From Panicum virgatum (lineage: Eukaryota > Streptophyta > Magnoliopsida > Poales > Poaceae), in the NCBI RefSeq assembly GCF_016808335.1, contig NC_053140.1, positions 32,294,586-32,358,585 on the forward strand: a stretch of 64,000 nucleotides of DNA, given 5' to 3'. Of this stretch, positions 35,270-45,903 are shown in pieces. A program made the position numbers and the translations under genes. The notes under the pieces were generated by a model. The model did not search any database. It worked only from the letters and a program-made list of their open reading frames with translations, and had not been told where the DNA came from. Position 1 is the stretch's first letter. Every line of letters starts with the position of its first letter.

Positions 35270-36169
35270 ATGGAAGAGCTGCTGGTCGTTGACGCGCAGG
35301 GGCACGTGCACTCCGCCTGCCTGCACTGGGACGGGTTTCCCCGCCGTCTTTGGGAGCTTTTGAGTGCAGCCGGTTACCTCCAGCCACCGGTTTACGATGG
35401 CCACGAGTTTGTTGAGAACGGAGTTCGTCGCTGCAATGTGACGATGGTGATCCCGCAGCACCCGCTCAACGGGTGGGAGCCGATCGTGACTCAGACGGTC
35501 GGTCACTATCTGCTGGACACCTGGGAGCTTACCGCCATGAGGGCGATGACCACCTTTTGCTCTTCGCACCCTCTGGAGGTGGTTCTGACCGCGTTCGGGT
35601 TGTTCCCTGCACCTGACCCGGCAGACCCGCTTTGGCTCGACCGGATGGCACACGTGGACGTGGTCGCTACCCTTGACCCGGTCGGGGCACTTCGGACGAC
35701 AGCGATGTGCTTGGACGGCCTCTACAGGCTTCACACTTACCAGAGTTACGCCGTCGCTCAGTTGGTGGACCACGCTCAGGCCTTGCACCTGGCAGTCCAG
35801 CTGAGAGATGGGCAGCTTCAGGAGGCTAGTACCGAGCTCGAGAGCAGGGCTACTCTTATCGCCCAGCTCCACGGCCAGGTTCACGAGCTTCAGGACACTG
35901 TGTCGGATCGTGACGCTACGATCAACTTCCTGGAGGACCAGTTTCACGACCTGCAGCTTGAGGTGGACGAGGCTCAGGGGCAGCTCCACGCGATACAGCA
36001 CGCGCAGGATGCCCTTCACGCACCTCCCGACGAGATGCAGGTGGACGAGGAGGACGAGCCCCAGGAGATCGAGGGCTTTTCAGAGATGGACTCCGAGGAC
36101 CAGGCGCCGCAGCCCGCACCGGTTGAGGTTCACACTCCCGCGGCGAGTGAGGCATCGGTCAACATGTAG
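35270..36169 (+). CDS. extra ORF of R upstream of gag, coiled-coil protein of unknown function
   Basis: 299 codons from ATG (MEELLVVDAQ) to TAG, uninterrupted. Residues 1-160 look like a compact domain with many Trp, His and hydrophobic residues (LHWDGFPRRLWELL, HPLNGWEPIV, LFPAPDPADPLWLDRM). Residues about 160-250 are a likely coiled coil with heptad-like Leu and Gln (LRDGQLQEAS, LHGQVHELQD, LEDQFHDLQLEVDEAQGQL). Residues about 255-290 are strongly acidic (VDEEDEPQEIEGFSEMDSED). It has no Gag, protease, RT or envelope motifs, no evident signal peptide and no transmembrane segment. Its base composition is GC-rich compared with gag-pol. It is on the sense strand, about 660 bp before gag in another transcript region. 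I do not recognise the family. An RNA-binding, nuclear or regulatory role is only a guess. Confidence 0.75.
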   Translation: MEELLVVDAQGHVHSACLHWDGFPRRLWELLSAAGYLQPPVYDGHEFVENGVRRCNVTMVIPQHPLNGWEPIVTQTVGHYLLDTWELTAMRAMTTFCSSHPLEVVLTAFGLFPAPDPADPLWLDRMAHVDVVATLDPVGALRTTAMCLDGLYRLHTYQSYAVAQLVDHAQALHLAVQLRDGQLQEASTELESRATLIAQLHGQVHELQDTVSDRDATINFLEDQFHDLQLEVDEAQGQLHAIQHAQDALHAPPDEMQVDEEDEPQEIEGFSEMDSEDQAPQPAPVEVHTPAASEASVNM

Positions 36170-36826
36170 ACTGAGGCGCTGTTTCTTAGCTTTTGTAGAC
36201 TCCTCTTAGTGTGGCCTACTTTTGGATCATGGCTACTAGGCTAACTTAGAGTTGAGTAACCCCCTTAATACTGATGTTAGGAGTGACCAAGTAGAAATGA
36301 GAGAACGATGGATGTAATGAACCCCTAATGCTACTAGTGTTAATTATAAGTGATCTGCAAAAAAGCTGAAGGCAGCAGCTAGTTCGAATTTTTATCCTCT
36401 TTTCCTTTCGGATTTAGCTCCTGAGTTGAATACCAAAGTTGTTCCAAATTTCATCAGGAACCTGCTCGAAAAATTTCAGCCCAAACGGATTGGTATTGCA
36501 GGAGATAATCGCAAATTACAGAAGCTCTGTTTTCTGTGAAACAGAAAAAAAACAGAGGAGGAGTAAATGAATTTTTCGACTAACCTACTCTGGAAATCTG
36601 ACTTTGTGATGACTACCAAAGTTGTAGATCATGAAATTATCTATCTCCTGTAAAAATTTCAAGTTTATATCAAGTCCCGAACTCCAGTTATGAGCGTTTT
36701 CGTATCGCTGGCGTTGCTGCACAACCTGATTAAGCAATTTCCAGTATCTCCATGTCACTTTGAGTTGTATATTCCATTTGAAATGATGATAATGATGAGC
36801 CTAATGCAAAAGTACTCACATTTCAG
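36170..36826 (+). other. spacer between the extra ORF and gag of R
   Basis: About 660 bp, AT-rich, without a coding frame. It includes CCAAAGTTGTAGATC near 36615, and it ends in ACATTTCAG immediately before the gag ATG, a sequence that fits a 3' splice site. Confidence 0.65.
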
Positions 36827-39800
36827 ATGGTTGGATCAACTCGAGGCACCCCTAGTGGTTTTGGAGCCGGAGGGAATGGCGATCCACCTCCACCTCCCCC
36901 ACCAGTGGGCATTGCTGAGGTTCTTGCTGCCCAGACAGAGATTTTGCGGCAGTTGGTTCAAGCTCAGCAACAACCGCGGGGTGGGCATCATGCTCATCAC
37001 GCACAAGAAGCGAGCTACCAAGATTTCCTCAGTACTCAGCCTCCGCTGTTCAATAAAGCGGATGAGCCTCTGGACGCTGACGCTTGGATTCGCACGATCG
37101 AGTCCAAGTTTTCTCTATTGACTACTCCTTGTTCCGAAGCGAACAAAACTCGCTATGCCGCGCAGCAGCTTCGCGGATCAGCTCGTATGTGGTGGGATCA
37201 TTACCACGGGATGCTACCGGCTGATCATGTGGTGAATTGGAATGAATTCAAACTGGCTTTTCGAGATCATCATATTCCAGCCGGACTTCTTGACCGTAAG
37301 CTCAACGAGTTCTTGGCCTTGACTCAGGGCACTCGTACTATGGTGCAGTATGCCCAAGTATTCCATCAATTGTGTCAATATGCTGGACATCACGCGGACA
37401 CCGACGCTAAGAAGCGTGAACGCTTCCGTCGAGGCCTCAGTACCAAGTTACAAGAAAGGCTAAATCTTGTCCGTGCGGACTCCTTCAATGAATTGGTGAA
37501 TATGGCTATATCTCAGGAGGATCTTATTTCTGCACACCGCGCTGAAAAGAAGCGCAAGGCACCTGCTGGACCCTCGAGTGCCTCTGCACCGAGGTATCGT
37601 ATTGTGCAAAATAGCCCACCCGCACTCTCTCAGAAGGCCCCTCAGCCAGGGCGTTGGATTATTAGGCCTCCTCAACAGCAGCAGCAGACTCGATTCGGGC
37701 TTCCCCAGCAAGCTCGATTTGCACCTCAACAGCAGCAGAACGGCCCTAGGCCGAATGCCCAGCCAGCCGCTCGCCCCGATAATAATAACCGCTGTTTCAG
37801 ATGCGGGAGTCCGGATCACTTTGCCAAGATGTGCCCCCAGGCGGGACAATCTCAAGGGCAGGCTCCTCGCAGAAACGATCAGAACAAGGGCAAGAGGCAA
37901 ACCATCCAAGTCAGGCAGGGCCGACTTAACTTCACCAACCTTGCTGAACTACCTGAGGGAGCACCAATCATGTCGGGTACATTCTCTATAAACCATTACC
38001 CCGCAGTCATTTTATTCGATTCTGGTGCATCTCATAGCTTCATTAGTTCTAAATTCGGAGCAAGGGTTGGGTTAGATTTTTGCCACACAAAAGGGTCATT
38101 CATGATATCTACTCCGGGTGGCAAAGTTGCATCAAACCAAATCGTTAATAATGCGCCACTAAGTTTGGGTAGTAAAACTGTCCCTACCACTTTAATATTG
38201 CTGCCACTAGAAGGTATGGACATTATTCTGGGAATGGATTGGATGAACAGACATGGGGTAATGTTAGATATCTCTTCCCGAGCTGTCGAAATAAATTCTC
38301 CAACTCATGGTCATTCGGTTCTATATTTACCTCATCACCAATGCAAGAACTCTTGTGCCTATGCCATGAAAGATACTCGTCTCGAAGATATTCCGGTAGT
38401 CCGTGAATATGCAGATGTGTTTCCGGATGATTTACCTGGTATGCCGCCAGACCGGGATATCGAATTTATCATTGAACTTCAGCCTGGTACAGCCCCTATT
38501 TCAAAAAGGCCGTATCGAATGCCGCCCAAAGAATTAGCCGAATTAAAAATCCAGCTGCAAGAACTTCTGGACAAGGGTTTTATTCGCCCAAGTGCTTCAC
38601 CATGGGGTTGCCCAGCACTGTTCGTAAAGAAGAAGGATGACAGTCTGAGGTTGTGTGTTGACTACCGGCCTCTCAATGCGGTGACCATCAAAAATAAATA
38701 TCCACTTCCCCGCATTGATGTACTGTTTGATCAGTTGGCTGGGGCAAAGATCTTCTCCAAGATTGATCTCCGTTCGGGGTATCATCAAATTAAAATCCGG
38801 CCTTGTGATATTCCCAAGACCGCCTTCTCAACCCGATATGGTCTCTATGAGTACTTGGTTATGTCTTTCGGTCTCACCAATGCTCCGGCTTATTTTATGT
38901 ATCTCATGAACTCGGTATTTATGCCGGAACTTGACAAGTTTGTCGTTGTTTTTATTGACGACATTCTGATCTATTCCAAAGATGAGGCGGAACATGAGCA
39001 ACATCTGCGCATTGTTCTTCAACGTCTCAGAGATCATAAGCTGTACGCAAAATTCTCCAAGTGTGAATTCTGGCTGGACACAGTCAAATTTTTGGGTCAC
39101 ACTATATCTAGTGAAGGCATTTCAGTTGATCCCAGCAAAGTACAAGAAGTGATGGACTGGAAACCTCCTACTTCAGTTCATCAGATCCGCAGTTTTCTCG
39201 GCTTGGCGGGGTATTACCGCAGATTTATTCCGGACTTCTCCAGAATTGCTAAGCCCATGACAGAACTACTAAGGAAAGATGTCAAGTTTAAATGGAACAC
39301 GAAGTGTGATGAAGCATTCCATACATTGAGAGCACATCTAACCACTGCACCAGTCTTGGCTCAACCTGACAACAATAAGCCATACGACGTTTATTGTGAT
39401 GCTTCAGGCACTGGTCTTGGTTGTGTTCTAATGCAAGACAATCGGGTGATAGCTTATGCTTCCCGAGCTCTTCGGCCGCACGAGCTGAATTATCCCACTC
39501 ATGATCTGGAACTAGCCGCCGTTATTCATGCTCTCAAGCTTTGGAGACATTATCTTATGGGCACTCATTGCAATATCTATACCGACCATAAGAGTCTCAA
39601 ATACATTTTCACTCAAAGTGAGCTGAATATGAGGCAACGAAGATGGCTGGAATTAATCAAAGATTATGATCTGGAGGTTCATTATCATCCGGGCAAGGCG
39701 AATGTTGTAGCCGATGCGCTCAGTCGCAAGGTTCACTGCAATTGCCTATCAATGGAGTCATATAATGACACATTGTGTGCTGAAATGCAAAGGCTGAAAT

Positions 39801-40771
39801 TAGAGATCATCCCTCAAGGTTCTTTGAATCATATTTCGGTGGAACCAACACTCTATGACCAGGTCATCATGGCACAATTACACGACAAAAGTGTTGGTAT
39901 CATCAAGCAGCAAGTAGTAGAAGGTGAAAATAAATATAAGTGTTTCCGAGTGGACCATAAAGGAATTTTGTGGTTCGAGGATCGCCTAGTCGTTCCAAAA
40001 AATCAGGAGCTGCGGAAACAAATCCTGGACGAAGCACATCTCTCTAAATTTTCTATTCATCCGGGTAGCACCAAGATGTACCAAGATCTCAGACAAAATT
40101 TTTGGTGGACTCGCATGAAGAGAGAGATTGCCAAATATGTCGCAGAATGTGACACCTGCCAGAGAGTGAAAGCTAGTCACTTGAAAGTTGCTGGAACTCT
40201 CCAACCTCTACCAATTCCGTCTTGGAAATGGGAAGATATCAGCATGGATTTCATCGTGGGCTTACCAAATACTTCTCAGCACCATGATTCCATTTGGGTC
40301 ATTGTTGATAGGCTCACAAAGACTGCTCATTTTATTCCAGTGCATACTGAATATCGAGCCAAGAAATATGCTGAGATCTATATTGATCGAATTGTCTGCC
40401 TACACGGTATACCCAAAACAATTATATCGGATCGTGGTCCTCAGTTTGTGGCAAGGTTTTGGGAGCAACTCCAAGAGGCTCTCGGAACTAAATTAATTCG
40501 AAGCTCAGCTTACCATCCACAGACTGACGGGCAGACCGAAAGGGTTAATCAAATTCTTGAAGATATGCTTCGAGCATGTGTCATCCATTATGACAAGAAC
40601 TGGGACAAATGTTTATCCTTGGCGGAGTTTTCTTATAACAACAGCTATCAGGCCAGTCTGAAGATGGCACCCTTCGAGGCCTTGTATGGTCGACGGTGTC
40701 GAACTCCTTTGAATTGGTCTCAGACTGGGGAACGTCAAATATTTGGACCCGAATTAGTGGTCGAGGCTTAG
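36827..40771 (+). CDS. gag-pol polyprotein of R, ending at a premature stop
   Basis: 1,314 codons starting [11 protein letters not shown]. Domains in order by approximate residue: Gag body with WIRTIESKF and MWWDHYHGM (1-310); CCHC knuckle [14 protein letters not shown] (323-336); aspartic protease with DSGA (397); RT with [17 protein letters not shown] and the catalytic FIDD (about 708); RNase H with YCDASG and YTDHKS (850-965); integrase HHCC zinc domain and the catalytic D, D, E at about 1139, 1200 and 1237 (last two in SDRGPQF and DGQTERVNQ). All catalytic residues named are present. The TAG at 40769-40771 lies where relatives have Gln or Glu; CAG to TAG would be one C-to-T change. The same frame reopens at once downstream. 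Confidence 0.93.
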   Translation: MVGSTRGTPSGFGAGGNGDPPPPPPPVGIAEVLAAQTEILRQLVQAQQQPRGGHHAHHAQEASYQDFLSTQPPLFNKADEPLDADAWIRTIESKFSLLTTPCSEANKTRYAAQQLRGSARMWWDHYHGMLPADHVVNWNEFKLAFRDHHIPAGLLDRKLNEFLALTQGTRTMVQYAQVFHQLCQYAGHHADTDAKKRERFRRGLSTKLQERLNLVRADSFNELVNMAISQEDLISAHRAEKKRKAPAGPSSASAPRYRIVQNSPPALSQKAPQPGRWIIRPPQQQQQTRFGLPQQARFAPQQQQNGPRPNAQPAARPDNNNRCFRCGSPDHFAKMCPQAGQSQGQAPRRNDQNKGKRQTIQVRQGRLNFTNLAELPEGAPIMSGTFSINHYPAVILFDSGASHSFISSKFGARVGLDFCHTKGSFMISTPGGKVASNQIVNNAPLSLGSKTVPTTLILLPLEGMDIILGMDWMNRHGVMLDISSRAVEINSPTHGHSVLYLPHHQCKNSCAYAMKDTRLEDIPVVREYADVFPDDLPGMPPDRDIEFIIELQPGTAPISKRPYRMPPKELAELKIQLQELLDKGFIRPSASPWGCPALFVKKKDDSLRLCVDYRPLNAVTIKNKYPLPRIDVLFDQLAGAKIFSKIDLRSGYHQIKIRPCDIPKTAFSTRYGLYEYLVMSFGLTNAPAYFMYLMNSVFMPELDKFVVVFIDDILIYSKDEAEHEQHLRIVLQRLRDHKLYAKFSKCEFWLDTVKFLGHTISSEGISVDPSKVQEVMDWKPPTSVHQIRSFLGLAGYYRRFIPDFSRIAKPMTELLRKDVKFKWNTKCDEAFHTLRAHLTTAPVLAQPDNNKPYDVYCDASGTGLGCVLMQDNRVIAYASRALRPHELNYPTHDLELAAVIHALKLWRHYLMGTHCNIYTDHKSLKYIFTQSELNMRQRRWLELIKDYDLEVHYHPGKANVVADALSRKVHCNCLSMESYNDTLCAEMQRLKLEIIPQGSLNHISVEPTLYDQVIMAQLHDKSVGIIKQQVVEGENKYKCFRVDHKGILWFEDRLVVPKNQELRKQILDEAHLSKFSIHPGSTKMYQDLRQNFWWTRMKREIAKYVAECDTCQRVKASHLKVAGTLQPLPIPSWKWEDISMDFIVGLPNTSQHHDSIWVIVDRLTKTAHFIPVHTEYRAKKYAEIYIDRIVCLHGIPKTIISDRGPQFVARFWEQLQEALGTKLIRSSAYHPQTDGQTERVNQILEDMLRACVIHYDKNWDKCLSLAEFSYNNSYQASLKMAPFEALYGRRCRTPLNWSQTGERQIFGPELVVEA

Positions 40772-41434
40772 GAGAAAGTCAAAATAGTACAAGCTAATCT
40801 CCGAGCAGCTCAGTCCCGGCAAAAGAGTTATTTCGATAAAAGAAGGGATCCTTTGAAATTCATGGTTGGTAACCACGTCTATTTACGAGTGTCTCCAACT
40901 CGAGGCGTTCAACGTTTCGGAGTTAGGGGTAAGCTCACACCTCGCTATGTCGGGCCATATGAAATCATTGAAGAATGTGGACCCGTGGCTTATCGTTTGC
41001 GACTTCCTTCACGACTTGCCGCCATCCATAATGTTTTCCACATATCCCAACTCAAGAAATGTGTTCGAGTTCCTACGGAAATCATTGATCAACAGGAAAT
41101 TTTAGTGGAGCCCGATCTCTCATATACCGAATATCCACTCAGAATTCTGGATCAAAAAGAGAGAGGTACTCGTCGAAAGGTGGTAAAAATGTATAAAATT
41201 CAGTGGTCTCATCACACTGAAGAAGAAGCCACTTGGGAGACGGAGGATTATCTTAATCGACACTATCCGGGTTTCCTTAGCTCTACCTCAGGTATATCAT
41301 TTTCCCCACCTCAAATTCAATCATCCAATCTCGGGACGAGATTCTTGTTAAGGGGGGTAGGTTGTGACACCTCAGGTGTTAGCACCTTTAAATCCAATCA
41401 ATGTACCTTAGTTAAAGTTAAAAGAAAAATTTGA
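40772..41434 (+). pseudogene. C-terminal integrase and chromodomain of R, cut off by a stop
   Basis: Same frame as gag-pol, downstream of the single TAG. It has the SH3-like integrase tail ([34 protein letters not shown]) and then a chromodomain core (KMYKIQWSHHTEEEATWE). The family uses this domain to tether integration complexes to methylated chromatin. The frame runs to 41434 in the 3' LTR, so the true stop lies close to or within the LTR start. It would be made only by stop read-through or by other copies. Confidence 0.85.
41350..41362 (+). promoter_or_regulatory. polypurine tract of R
   Basis: AAGGGGGGTAGGT directly before the TGTGACACC of the 3' LTR; primes plus-strand DNA synthesis. 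It overlaps the coding frame. Confidence 0.9.
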
Positions 41435-44400
41435 GAAATTAATTTAAAGAGAAAGGATCAAATAAAAGACAAATCATACAAAAGAAATTAAAGGAAAAAA
41501 AAAAGAAGTGAAAAGCTACTCAAAATTTAATTCAAAAATGTGCACAAAATTTTTGTTGGCTCATGAGAGGTGTTTCAATTGACATGTGCTCAATTGAACT
41601 TCAGCCAAAATCAAGTCAAGAACTGAATAAAACTAAAGTCCTTTTGTGCAAATATGCAAATATGCCAATAGTTCAAAATGTGATTTTCAAATGAAAATTT
41701 GCATAACACAAAAGTTGTAGATCTTGAAAAGTTATGCAAAAATGGTATTCAACACTTTTCCATTTGAGCCCTCTAATTAGGAGAAAATTTTAGTTTACCG
41801 AGAGGTCCCTGGAAATTTCAGAAATCACAAAAGAACCCCACCTCCATCTCTCTCTCTCCCGGTGCTCTGTTTTCCCGCCGCCCGCCGTACGCCGCCGGTG
41901 GACCTCGTCCACCGCGCGCCCGCGGCCAAATGGACCCGGGGAAACCGTTTAGCGCCACCTGGCCTGCCCCTTGGCGCCCTCCCACGCCCACACGCGTCCC
42001 AGGCCGCTCCCGAGCCGCCACGACGCCCCAGCCATGCGCCGCGCCGCTGCCTCCTCCGCCCGCTCGCCGTCGACTCGCCCAGGCCGAATCGACCGCCCCC
42101 AGTCACTCCTTTCCTCACCCAGGAGCTCTGTGGCCTATAAAGACCCCCAGAACCCCCGCAGTCGCGCCCCTTCTCCCCTTCTTCCTCCTCCCGCCGCTCC
42201 GCCATGGCCGCCGAGATCTAGCTCGCGCGGACCGGCTAGCCCAGCCCCACATTGCCCCCTCCGACCACCGCAACAGCTTCGCCACCTCCCAGTTACGCTC
42301 CACGCGCGCAGAATCGAACCCAAACCCCCTCCCGACGCCGTTCCCCTTTTGCGCCGCCGCCGGCGAGCTCAGGCTCACCGCGGACCGGCCAGCTCCGGGG
42401 AAGACCGAGCCCGACAGCTACCCCAGAAGCATCCACGAGCTCACGCGGTGCTCGTGCGCACCTTGTTCCCCTACCCCGAGCCCTCCTTCGCCTCCAGCGC
42501 CGGCGAACCGAACAACCGACCCGCCATCAACGCCGACGAGCTTGAACCTGAGCTCCAAACGCTCGAACGTCGACCAGGGTAGGTGTTCCTCGATCCTTTC
42601 TTCCCCACGCGCCTCCCCGTGGCAGCCCCGGTAAGCCCTGCACCGCAGAACACCACCGGCAAGATGCCACGGCGGAGAAGGCCGGCGAAGGACCCGGTTG
42701 TAATTTCTTTTTTTCGTTCAAGGGTGTCTCTGCAAGTTTTACAGTGTATACCAGTGAACTTCTAAAATGCGAAACAAATCACAGAAAAATCAGAAAAATG
42801 CAAACTCAACTGATCTGGAATCCTTGTAACCAAATCTACAAATTTTGTAACATTCACATTTGCAGAAACTCAACCGAATTTAATCTAGGGAAAAGATTAA
42901 GAAAATCACCTTATGCATGTTCATGAAGTTCTGCTCATCAAATGACATTGATTTTTGGATATGTTATAACTAATGGGATGCTAAGATCACAGTAAAAAGA
43001 TGACATCAAACCAAAACAGTTATCAGGTTAGAACAATCAAGATTCTCTAATCTGTTGTTAGCACTCTCGATTTAATTCTGGAAAATATGTACATGAACTT
43101 GCTCTGAAAATTTTACTACAGTCTTGTGCCACTGAATCCCTGTAAGTCTCTAAATTTCAAATTTATTAGAGTTCATTTGCTATATACCATGATTTATGCT
43201 TGTTTAATCAACTTAATTCCTCATATATAGTTCTTATGCTCAGAAAAATCCATGTTTATTTCTGGAGTCTCTTTTTAGCTCTATGTTCCTGTCTAAAATT
43301 TTTGAGCTGCAGTTACAGAGTTTTGCCTTGGTGAATAATCATGCTTAACATCTTAGGGCTAGATTTACTATTTTTGTTCTGAGAAATCTTCAATGTTTCT
43401 GGTCATTATTTTTGGGCATGATCTTGTTTAGAGTATGTTCTACCTGTGGTAAAAAGTTCAGATGCAATACTGGTCGGATGCATCTTGAGAAAATTATGCA
43501 AACTCATGTTAAGTTAACTGAATAACTAATTTAATATAGTGAGTTAAATCTTGAAAAATTTTCTGGAGTATGTTTAACTCAGTACTAGTCTCTGGTAAAA
43601 ATTTGAGAACCAAATCCTTAGTAAAACTTTCTGTAGATTTAATCTTTGTTAATGGCTTGCCATTTTTAATCTTTTTATCACCTCTGCTATATAAGTGTAT
43701 AAAATCTGGAAAAATTTCAGTACTTAGTGTATGCTTTGAAGTTGCTTGCATAAAATTTGTAGCATCAGAATCCATGTGGAACATTCTGTACAAAAATATG
43801 AAGTAACTAGAGTAATCCATTTGCATGATTAGTTATAGTTTTTGCTTTATGATTAAATGTTGAAATCTATACCATAATTACTTATTTTGAATCTGAGTTA
43901 CTTTAGTGTTCATCACTAGCTCTTTAGTAGTTGTGATGTTAAGAAATAATGAAAGCATGTTATGTGTTGAAATTAAAAATGAAAACCCAAAACCCCACTC
44001 ATTCATGAATAACCGTATTTATGTTTGCTACTCTATAAACGGTTGCCCATGCAATGAAATGTGAAATCATCACTAAATTAACTTTCATGGACTACAACTT
44101 TATCGTGAAGGAAAGAAATTATATTCCTGAATAACTCAAAATCTTGCATTGCATATAGAAACGGTTAACCTCGCGGACGGAGACTACGAACTGGTGCCCG
44201 CGGACTCTCGTGCGGAGCAGGAGATTAATCTGAACTGTACTAACTTGTCTCAAGACCTGGGCCAAGCCCCCGAAGTTTTTCTGCCTGACAGTGCCCAAGA
44301 AGGCAAGCCCCGGAGCATAATCCCACTATTTTTTCCGAATTACCATTCTGTTATCTATTTACTAATGTATGGTAACAGTTGGTTTTCTGCATTTAAGTTC

Positions 44401-45750
44401 TCTAGGCGTTGATCGAAAACCCTAGATGCATGATCCATAGGAACCTATGTGTGATACCGGATCTTTTTATCGACTAGTTGCCATGCTAAATAGGCACGGT
44501 AGAAGTCGAGTGGTTCCCTGCCTCTCGCGAGCAAATAGGAAATGTACTGACTTTATTTCCTGTTGAAATGTAAGGACAACGGGCGGGGTTGTGTAGTTGT
44601 GATACCCCGCTGGTATAGTCAAAAATGGCTAAGGTCGAGGTGTGTGGCTCATTTTGTTAAGCGTTTGAAAGTACTAGCCACATACCGAGAAATATGGTAA
44701 TCGGTAAGCTTAAGTACCTGATTGGACCGGCGAGTGGAACGATCTCGCACCCTCCTGATAGAAGTAGGGTTTATTTTATGTCGCGACGTACGGGTACAGA
44801 GTGGTCGGACTCTGTAGTCGGGGAGGGTGTGCCGGATCCACGGACCGGAAAGAAAGGGGAAAAGTAGCGTGGGCGGGAGCGAAGTCAATCCCCATGCGTG
44901 TGGTCTAGGTTCCCCTGGCCAGGTTGAAAGTCGATTCGGAATCGTCCGCCTCTCACGGCATGAGATTGCTTAATGATTTCGGTCACATAGAGTAACAAGT
45001 GGAACAGGATGATGATAATACTGCTGGTTGATTAAATGGTTGCTCTACCATGTTTGAGTAGAGTTAGTTGCAAACTTAGAATGGTTGATTCCACTAGAAT
45101 CTGGCTAAGTAAAACCTGAAAGTAAGGATCAACACTTAGCGGCATTTTTGGCAAACAAACCTCTCCAACCAAAAAGCTTGCATGTATAGTTATCGGACTA
45201 TGTTATATCCGGAGACGGGTCAGTCTTGCTGAGTATTAGTATACTCAGCCTTGCTTGTGGCACTGTTTTACAGGTACTAACTTTGAAGATCTGTTTGCGA
45301 GTCTTACTTGGCCTTGTACTCTGCCTCCGGGTTGGTTGGTTGAGTGGGATGGCCCTTCAGCTAGTGCTAATCACCCTCCCGCTGAGTGACGCATTCGTAC
45401 GGGCTTTACCGATGCGTCACGTTATTTCGTTAGTTATCTTTTAATGCTTCCGCTGAACTTTGAGACTTGAATAATTTGAGGAGTTGGAACTCCTTAGTAC
45501 TTCACTAGCCTGAACATGGTTTGTAATAAATTTTTCTTTCCGCTGCAATCACTCTGAGATGTATGAAATGGTTTGTGTTGTAATCTCTGGGCTCACCTTC
45601 GTGTGAGTGTTGTCTGCTGATCCTGGAATAGCGTGGCTTTTATCGAGGCTTCACTCGAGGAACTACCGGTGAGTGCCAAATTGGGTCAGAGTTGCTTAGC
45701 AACGAAGATCAGTGCACCCGGGCCCAGTAGTTTTGGGTGGTTCCGCCACA
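41363..45750 (+). repeat. 3' LTR of R
   Basis: 4,388 bp, nearly identical to 29480-33869. TATA box at 42136-42141, 144-nt exon at 44159-44302, stem-loop at 45229-45248, terminal exon 45274-45389 with an intact CAG acceptor. Confidence 0.95.
44159..45389 (+). other. candidate spliced reading frame in the LTR of R
   Basis: 44159-44302 (after ATATAG, ending GAAG before the GC donor GCAAGC) joins 45274-45389 (after TTTTACAG) in frame and ends at TGA. The second part reads like protein (LFASLTWPCTLPPGWSVEW, then a Ser/Ala/Pro-rich end). The first is acidic (LADGDYELVPADSRAEQE). The architecture copies that of the Tekay-like LTRs: an internal open exon with a GC donor, an intron of about 1 kb, a stem-loop, an acceptor and a terminal exon. 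The upstream exon and start codon are unclear: an ATG at 42664 with a family-like context is one nucleotide out of phase under the simplest splice choice. No function known. Confidence 0.35.
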
Positions 45751-45882
45751 GAAATCAAGGCAAGACGGGTAAAAAGTCAAGGAAGTCAAGGGGTATAATA
45801 GTAAAATAATTTCAGCAGGCAAGGATTGGGGAGAAGAAGTGCTAAATCTCGACAAGTTCTATCTAGGCTTCGTCCTACAGTC
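45751..45882 (-). other. leader of F, LTR-proximal part
   Basis: Matches the leader of A after the primer site, reversed. It begins with the right GAAAT duplication of R and continues the sequence cut at 29479. Confidence 0.9.
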
Positions 45883-45900
45883 GATACGGCTCTGATACCA
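45883..45900 (-). promoter_or_regulatory. primer binding site of F
   Basis: On the minus strand TGGTATCAGAGCC (45900-45888), a 13-nt match to initiator tRNA-Met, followed by GTATC where A has AGGTT, so part of the site has decayed. Confidence 0.9.
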
Positions 45901-45903
45901 CTC

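Larger units (their letters stand above)
29480..45750 (+). mobile_element. element R: young, nearly intact chromovirus
   Basis: Complete element: 5' LTR 29480-33869, primer site 33872-33883, extra ORF, gag-pol, polypurine tract, 3' LTR 41363-45750, perfect GAAAT duplications at 29475-29479 and 45751-45755. By eye the LTRs differ at about ten bases plus a 2-nt indel over 4.39 kb, so the insertion is recent. Pol ends in a chromodomain, placing it among chromoviruses, probably the Del/Tekay lineage but a different family from H, G, A and F. The coding region has one premature stop (40769). Confidence 0.95.

Noticed and set aside
35105..36019. 304-codon frame opposite the extra ORF of R
   Set aside because: A shadow of the sense ORF created by its codon bias; the sense frame has protein-like domains and a plausible start.
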